Assembly (NCBI GenBank): GCA_900548345.1
Contig: URKA01000001.1
Location: 1-64,000 of the forward strand
From: an uncultured Paraprevotella sp.
GTDB taxonomy: Bacteria > Bacteroidota > Bacteroidia > Bacteroidales > Bacteroidaceae
Length of the DNA stretch: 64,000 nt
Reading direction: 5' to 3'
The notes beneath the pieces were generated by a model. That model made no database searches. It was given only the letters and a program-made list of their open reading frames with translations, and was not told the DNA's origin. Numbering within the stretch: position 1 is the first letter of the stretch; each line of letters begins with the position of its first letter. Shown in pieces: positions 58,807 through 64,000 of the stretch. The position numbers and the translations under genes are program-made.

Positions 58807-60093
58807 ATGAAAATACTGATTTGGCTTCCATATATTCCTTATCCACTTGACAGTGGAGGAAATAAGGCTATATATTCTATGATTGACCATCTTAGAAAAG
58901 AGCATCAAATTTCCATCGGATTAAACATACGGAGCAACGGCTTAAGGGCCAAGCCAAAAGCACGTAAAAAAGAACTTGTTGACCAACTCAAGACTTTATG
59001 GCCCGAAGTTACTTTCTACCTTTACGAAGGTCAGTATAATGAAGACGCATATCCACAAGGATGGATATGTAAAGTGTTGCGTTTCTTTCAGCAATCTTTT
59101 GCACGCAAGTACAAACGTGCATATCATAAATGGTCTGCCAAACATAACCTTGGAGATTTATCACGTGCAAAAAGTCTGTTAAGTGAAAGCACAATCCAGT
59201 ACAATCCCGGTTTTCTGAGATTCGTCAAAGAAACCTCCCAAAAAGGATTCGATGTCATACAAGCAGAAATGTATGAATATTTATTTCTTGGATATCTGTT
59301 TCCCAAAAATGTGAAACGGATATTCATTCATCATGAATTACGATTCGTCAGACTACAAAACGAACTAACGTTGTTCCATGAACAGGGAGGAAATGACCTA
59401 TTGGCATACGAACAGGAAAAAGCATCTGAAATTGCCGCCTTAAAAGAATATAACTTTATCGTGACGCTGACCGAAAACGACAGAAAAATACTTTCAACGT
59501 ATTTAAACAAAGAAAAGATTATTATATCTCCGGCTGCCATAACCGCCCCGAAAAAACAATACACGTTCTCTCCTTGCCAAGACTTTGTTTTTGTCGGAAG
59601 CGGAGAACACGAACCAAATGTGGATGGACTAAGATGGTTTGCCGATGAAATACTTCCAATTCTGCGCAAGAAGCAAATTCCCATTAAATTATACATTGTA
59701 GGTAAATGGAATGAAAAACAATGCCAGCTATACAGAAAAAATTCTCCGGAAATCATCTTCACCGGTTTTATTGACGATTTATCCTCATTCCTGAATGGAA
59801 AGATTTCGATTATTCCTATACGTATGGGAAGCGGCATGAGAATAAAAATCATCGAAGCCGTAAATGCCATGTCTCCGTTCATCGCGACATCAAAAGGCGT
59901 GGAAGGACTTAATTTCCATGCAGATACAGAATGCTTCATTACAAATGAAGCCACGGATTTTGCCAACTATATGATTTCGTTGTTATGCGATACAAAAAGG
60001 CAACAGGAACTGGCTTCTAAAGCATATCATAAACTGGAGACATACTATAATGCCAATACCCTGTTTGAGATCCGCAAACAAATTTATAGTTAA
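58807..60093 (+). CDS. Glycosyltransferase family 4
   Basis: A 428-residue GT-B transferase. The N-terminal opening is MKILIWLPYIPYPLDSGGNKAIYSMIDHL, the acceptor domain with the Gly-rich loop. The C-terminal domain has FVFVGSGEHEPNVDGLRWFADEILP, then IIFTGFIDDLSSFL and IIPIRMGSGMRIKIIEAVNAMSPFIAT. This is the RxGSGxRxKxxE pattern of GT4 relatives that handle surface or secondary glycans. It is the only plus-strand gene in the AT-rich locus, with its own consensus promoter. It converges with the GT2 gene at 60171 over a 77-bp gap without a visible terminator. Confidence 0.88.
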   Translation: MKILIWLPYIPYPLDSGGNKAIYSMIDHLRKEHQISIGLNIRSNGLRAKPKARKKELVDQLKTLWPEVTFYLYEGQYNEDAYPQGWICKVLRFFQQSFARKYKRAYHKWSAKHNLGDLSRAKSLLSESTIQYNPGFLRFVKETSQKGFDVIQAEMYEYLFLGYLFPKNVKRIFIHHELRFVRLQNELTLFHEQGGNDLLAYEQEKASEIAALKEYNFIVTLTENDRKILSTYLNKEKIIISPAAITAPKKQYTFSPCQDFVFVGSGEHEPNVDGLRWFADEILPILRKKQIPIKLYIVGKWNEKQCQLYRKNSPEIIFTGFIDDLSSFLNGKISIIPIRMGSGMRIKIIEAVNAMSPFIATSKGVEGLNFHADTECFITNEATDFANYMISLLCDTKRQQELASKAYHKLETYYNANTLFEIRKQIYS

Positions 60094-60170
60094 CACATCT
60101 TGTTTCAACAGAATACTCATCATCTGCGTCCACACCCTCGTAATAAATTTATCTCACCCTGCCTATAATT

Positions 60171-61250
60171 CTAATGTCCACACAGTACAATTCGTTTCAA
60201 AAGAATAAATAAGAACCAACTATAGAAGCGAACTTGTTTAAACACTCCCAAATGCCCCTTGACATAAACAGGAATATTCCAATAATATTCTTCCTTACAA
60301 CTATTAGAAGGCATGAAATAGTGGGCATCCCTTATCATCTTTTTCACACTGAAGAAATTCCAGCATAGGATTCGCAACAAACTGACACGGGGCAAAGAAC
60401 TGATATAGTCGTATAAATAAACAGCATAGTCTTTTTCCGGCTTTTTCGCCTCCCAACAATAATATAACAGCTCCAATTTCCGCTTTTCTATATACGAATA
60501 TATATACCTGTCATCCATCAACCGTTTCTCCTGAGTAAAACCGATGATTTCACGAAGAACCTTCATATTAGCTGATAAATTATCCTCGAAAGCAATACCT
60601 ATAGTAATAGAATTCTCTCTTAATCGATATACATACGTAACATGCTTCACCACAGCCATCATCTTTGCCACGCACATGCACTGGAAAGTCCATAGCACAT
60701 CCTCATGTATCATTCCCTCTTTGAAGTACAAACCGTTTTCGGTAATGAATCTTTTTGCAACCAATCTATTCCATGCCATCGGATACATCCGCTCTTTCAT
60801 ATAAATCTTGCGAATATAAGCCTGCCCTCTGAGCACAGAAGTTTTCAATTTAAGTATTGGATAATATTTGTCGGGATTTTCCACTATATAATCTCCAATG
60901 ACAACGTCCATTGTTCCGTTATCCAAGGCGCCGCTCAAAACCTCTATGCAATCATCGGTAATCTTATCATCACTGTCCAGAAAAAACAAATAATCACCAG
61001 AAGAATGAGCAATCCCCGTATTACGTGCCGCAGACAATCCTTTATTCTTTTCGTGCCGGACAATCCTCACGGAAATGTCCGTATGTACAGAATCAAGCAC
61101 ATTCCGTATGATATCCATACTATTGTCTTTCGTACAGTCATCCACTATCACCAACTCCAAATCCCGATAGGTCTGACATAAAACGGAACGTATACACTCT
61201 TCCACATATTCCGCCACATTATAGACTGGAACAATCACAGAAACTCTCAT
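60171..61250 (-). CDS. Glycosyltransferase family 2
   Basis: A 359-residue GT-A transferase. It begins MRVSVIVPVYNVAEYVEECIRSVL, with LVIVDDCTKDNS, KGLSAARNTGI, the metal site FLDSDD and MAWNRLVAKRF/HEDVLWTFQ typical of the WcaA-like group. It is closely similar in layout to the gene at 62275: both have AARNTGI, a MAWN(R/K)L block and RDAHYF(M/L)P near the C terminus, so the two are probable paralogues. The ATG directly abuts the stop of the pyruvyltransferase gene, so they are co-translated. Confidence 0.9.
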   Translation of the reverse strand: MRVSVIVPVYNVAEYVEECIRSVLCQTYRDLELVIVDDCTKDNSMDIIRNVLDSVHTDISVRIVRHEKNKGLSAARNTGIAHSSGDYLFFLDSDDKITDDCIEVLSGALDNGTMDVVIGDYIVENPDKYYPILKLKTSVLRGQAYIRKIYMKERMYPMAWNRLVAKRFITENGLYFKEGMIHEDVLWTFQCMCVAKMMAVVKHVTYVYRLRENSITIGIAFEDNLSANMKVLREIIGFTQEKRLMDDRYIYSYIEKRKLELLYYCWEAKKPEKDYAVYLYDYISSLPRVSLLRILCWNFFSVKKMIRDAHYFMPSNSCKEEYYWNIPVYVKGHLGVFKQVRFYSWFLFILLKRIVLCGH

Positions 61251-62264
61251 TCAATTCTTAATTTTCAAGACCGTACAACAAAAATATTTCCATAAAGCTT
61301 TGATTCGGTCAAATCCACTATCGTAGATGAAGCGAACACCCCTCACATTAACAAACCACGTTTCATAGAACTCCCGGTTCTTTCCGTAAGAATTATCAAA
61401 CATACAGACCGGTTTATGCAGCAATACACATAATATAGCTACATGCAACCGTGTCGTATATATCTTATCGTATGACGAAATGAAACCGATACCCAATTCC
61501 AGCAAATACGGTCGCAGCACATGCTCCGCATAACGAATGTACTCCGTCCTACTTTCATTATCCTTTATCCTCCAGAACTCACCAATAACCCTATCATCGG
61601 AATTTTCATAAGAAGGCCAATCCTGAATAACCAAGTCGGGTATCTTTCCAAGTCTTTTTTCATACACACCGGATTTCATGAATTCCTTATCTCCACGTTT
61701 AACAAAAAGGGACTTTTCAGAAATCATTTTCGACCGATATTGGCTTATAAACGCGTCATGAATACAAAATGCCATGTCCGGAAGCAACAAAATATTCTTG
61801 CTGAAACGGTTTTCTTCCAATATCCTATATGATCTCCTGTCTCGTGCACAGATAATCAGTTCCGGATGCTCTCCCATAATCCGAGCATCTTCTCGCAAAT
61901 TATCGACATCATCGTAATGAACAGACTGCGGCAGAATAATTATCCTATTCTTTTGATAACGACGAATAATAGACAATCTGAATTTCTGATGTTCCCTCCA
62001 AATATCGTCAAAATTTCCTCCTCCTTGCATGAGTATAACTACATCAGAAGATATATCCTGCGGAACAAACGTATCATAGGACGACCTGTATATACATTTA
62101 TGAGGAAGTTTTTCAAGAAATTGCTCGGTACCCTCCCAAATAAGTGTATCACCAGGGTTTTGATAGAAAGGTAAATCCAGAAACATGTAATCGGCATCAA
62201 CCAAAGGACATAACGTCTTTTCTATCAACATCCTTAATCTTGTAATCGTCGTATCAAAGTTCAT
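61251..62264 (-). CDS. Polysaccharide pyruvyl transferase family protein
   Basis: A 337-residue protein of the PF04230 family, which adds pyruvate ketals to sugars of surface polysaccharides. Typical features are FYQNPGDTLIWEG near the start, LMQGGGNFDDIW, IIILPQSVHYDD, ICARDRRSYRIL and a C-terminal TTRLHVAILCVLLHKPVCMF with YGKNREFYETW. The ATG at 62264 leaves 10 bp after the preceding gene. The ATG at 62285, 21 nt earlier, would overlap it, so the start is uncertain by seven residues. Two paralogous GT2 genes flank it in the same operon. Confidence 0.88.
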   Translation of the reverse strand: MNFDTTITRLRMLIEKTLCPLVDADYMFLDLPFYQNPGDTLIWEGTEQFLEKLPHKCIYRSSYDTFVPQDISSDVVILMQGGGNFDDIWREHQKFRLSIIRRYQKNRIIILPQSVHYDDVDNLREDARIMGEHPELIICARDRRSYRILEENRFSKNILLLPDMAFCIHDAFISQYRSKMISEKSLFVKRGDKEFMKSGVYEKRLGKIPDLVIQDWPSYENSDDRVIGEFWRIKDNESRTEYIRYAEHVLRPYLLELGIGFISSYDKIYTTRLHVAILCVLLHKPVCMFDNSYGKNREFYETWFVNVRGVRFIYDSGFDRIKALWKYFCCTVLKIKN

Positions 62265-62274
62265 TACTGAAATC

Positions 62275-63372
62275 CTATATCTCAAAATTATTGTAATCTA
62301 ACCATTTACATCCAGTCAACTTATGAACAAGAACTTTTGCAAACCATCTCCGAAAAACTTTCATCACAATTTTCTCAGCATACCGCCATTTGTAATCCGG
62401 CAATCTCAGATAATACTCCCTTCTCATATCTTCCGGCAAGAAATAGTGTGCATCACGAATCCGGTATTTCTTGTGCAAGAGTCCCCAAACGAATATACAC
62501 CATAAAGAATAAGGTTGCTTATATATAAGGCCGAAATACTCATCCAATAATTCATCCGGAATGCGTACCTTCTTACAATAAGCATAGTCAAGATAAAATT
62601 TCTCTTCTTCTATATAGGAATATACCAGCCTGTTCTTCAATAATCTATACTCTTCCGTCAATTGAATGATTGAGTCCAGTACAATCAAATAGGCTTTAAA
62701 GTCCTTTTCCAACGAGACACCTGTCATAATGGAATTGGAACGTACATTATAAAGGTATGTCTTTTCATCAACCACAGACAGCGAATCCGCATTGCATGCA
62801 CACAAAAAACTCCACAAACAGTCTTCATGAACCAATCCTTCCTTAAAGAACAAATGTTTCCGAATAACCAGTTCTCTCTTTATCAGTTTATTCCAGGCCA
62901 TCTGATAAACCTTTTTCTCCATGAAAACCTTTAGCACCTGTTCTTTGCCATCAATAAAAGTTTCTTTCAGTTCCAACGGAGGGAAAGGAATATCCGAATT
63001 CCTCACTTCATAATCTCCCACAACTATATCAGAATCATACTGTTGCGCAGAGTCCACCAACAGTTCTATACATTCGGGAGTAATCTCATCATCGCTATCC
63101 ATAAAATAAAGATACCTTCCCGAACTATTTAAGATGCCTGTATTTCGTGCGGCAGACAATCCCCGGTTTATCGGATGATTCACAATCACAACATCCGCAG
63201 AATACTCATGCGTTTTAAGCACATCATCAATGACTTCCATGCTGTCATCTGTCGTCCGGTCATTCACTATAACGATTTCTACATCCTTATAAGTTTGTGC
63301 CAATACGGAAAGAATAGACTTCCGTACATACTGCGAGACATTATAAACAGGTATGATAACCGAAACTTTCAT
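62275..63372 (-). CDS. Glycosyltransferase family 2
   Basis: A 365-residue GT-A transferase. It begins MKVSVIIPVYNVSQYVRKSIL, with IVIVNDRTTDDS, RGLSAARNTGI, the FMDSDD metal site, MAWNKLIKREL and HEDCLWSFL. The C-terminal region has RIRDAHYFLPEDMRREYYLRLP. It is a probable paralogue of the gene at 60171. The start at 63372 fits the family; the frame is open 30 nt upstream. It lies 19 bp after the next upstream gene in the same direction. Confidence 0.9.
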   Translation of the reverse strand: MKVSVIIPVYNVSQYVRKSILSVLAQTYKDVEIVIVNDRTTDDSMEVIDDVLKTHEYSADVVIVNHPINRGLSAARNTGILNSSGRYLYFMDSDDEITPECIELLVDSAQQYDSDIVVGDYEVRNSDIPFPPLELKETFIDGKEQVLKVFMEKKVYQMAWNKLIKRELVIRKHLFFKEGLVHEDCLWSFLCACNADSLSVVDEKTYLYNVRSNSIMTGVSLEKDFKAYLIVLDSIIQLTEEYRLLKNRLVYSYIEEEKFYLDYAYCKKVRIPDELLDEYFGLIYKQPYSLWCIFVWGLLHKKYRIRDAHYFLPEDMRREYYLRLPDYKWRYAEKIVMKVFRRWFAKVLVHKLTGCKWLDYNNFEI

Positions 63373-63391
63373 CACGCTAATTTCTATTTGA

Positions 63392-64000
63392 TTAAAAACC
63401 ATCCTTCAGAAGCTGGAAAGAAGTAATCTTATACTTTCTTTGTAACCTTCTTATTTTCCGTTGAGCAAACATCTTCATAAAAGAAGTGTATATTCCAGAA
63501 TAACAAGACCTTGCATGGACAATAAGCCACATTTCCACACGGTTCTTGAGTTTAAAATGCCTTCTTTTACCCTTCATCGACAATTCTTTCAGCAATGTAA
63601 TCAGCTTATAAATAATCATCTTCATTTCTTCTGTCTGGGGGAGCAAAACAAATGTCTTGAAAGAGCGAATGCCTTTTCTTGCCGTTCCATCGTAAAATTT
63701 GCGACAGGAATAATTCACGCCCAACAACAGAAGACTCCGCTCTGCATCAAGCTGAAAATGTGCCAGTTCCTTTTCCGGTGTATACACCGAATTCATCAAA
63801 CTGCCTTCTCTCTGAAAATAATAATATAACGGAACGCAATACACACAAATCCGTTCCACTTCCATGAAATATTTCATCAAAATAAAGGCATCCTCGTAAT
63901 GACAAGATGTCATCACATGCTTCAGTAATACTTCACGCTTATAAAACTTATTCCATAATTCCGTGCCAATCCTATCGTAAGTACTCATCCTATACAAGGC
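63392..64000 (-). CDS. Glycosyltransferase family 2-like protein, C-terminal part (cut by window edge)
   Basis: About 200 residues are visible; the N-terminal GT-A core is beyond the right edge. WNKFYKREVL and HYEDAFILMKYFMEV match the NKLYKRE and (H/Y)ED blocks that follow the DxD site in GT2 enzymes such as the two genes next to it. The rest is helical and basic (KGKRRHFKLKNR). The visible Met codons are internal, so the true start is not in view. It probably heads the 60171-64000 operon or sits within a longer one. Confidence 0.75.
   Translation of the reverse strand, partial: ALYRMSTYDRIGTELWNKFYKREVLLKHVMTSCHYEDAFILMKYFMEVERICVYCVPLYYYFQREGSLMNSVYTPEKELAHFQLDAERSLLLLGVNYSCRKFYDGTARKGIRSFKTFVLLPQTEEMKMIIYKLITLLKELSMKGKRRHFKLKNRVEMWLIVHARSCYSGIYTSFMKMFAQRKIRRLQRKYKITSFQLLKDGF

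Overview
This window comes from a Bacteroidales chromosome (Bacteroidaceae or Prevotellaceae; no species named). The evidence is Bacteroidota-type promoters (TTTG, about 19-21 bp, TAnnTTTG) before many genes, a fused SecDF, KorA/KorB, a caulimovirus-domain RNase HI, ATP-type PEP carboxykinase, YfhO and DUF4878 proteins, and several secreted multidomain glycoside hydrolases. Most of the window is about 50% G+C in the lines I counted. From about 52.3 kb to the right edge it is clearly AT-rich (one line counted at 30% G+C).

Layout. 1-5.6 kb: partial tRNA-Asn, an S41 C-terminal processing protease translationally coupled to a small membrane protein, a YfhO-like membrane protein and rpsO. 5.8-18.0 kb: a carbohydrate-active cluster of GH43, GH59 (opposite strand), GH98, GH2 and GH115; GH2 and GH115 overlap by ATGA. 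The set fits side-chain removal and backbone cutting of a decorated xylan such as glucuronoarabinoxylan, but no SusC/SusD or sensor gene is in view. 18.1-25.7 kb: typA/bipA, a secreted endonuclease I and a 1257-residue GH27 alpha-galactosidase. 25.8-28.8 kb: nrdD-nrdG (class III ribonucleotide reductase and its activase) behind a cobalamin riboswitch. 29-36.5 kb: a DUF4878 lipoprotein, dsbD, a heparinase II/III-type lyase and pckA. 36.7-41 kb: upp, korA-korB and tRNA-Arg(CCT). 41.1-49.3 kb: secDF, a membrane-anchored endonuclease/exonuclease/phosphatase-fold protein, rhomboid protease, HU, argS and rnhA. 49.4-52.3 kb: an LTA-synthase-like enzyme and an acyltransferase. 52.4-64 kb: an AT-rich surface-polysaccharide locus of glycosyltransferases (GT2, GT4 and a GT2-GT4 fusion), an acyltransferase and a polysaccharide pyruvyltransferase, cut by the right edge.

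Points for a second look: the B12 riboswitch on a B12-independent reductase; the rare bacterial GH59; a dispersed family of long perfect inverted repeats with ACAGGTG cores at three intergenic sites; a 20-bp motif present in both divergent leaders at 58.6-58.8 kb; and T9SS-like C-terminal tails on three secreted proteins. I saw no CRISPR array, prophage, IS element or replication origin.
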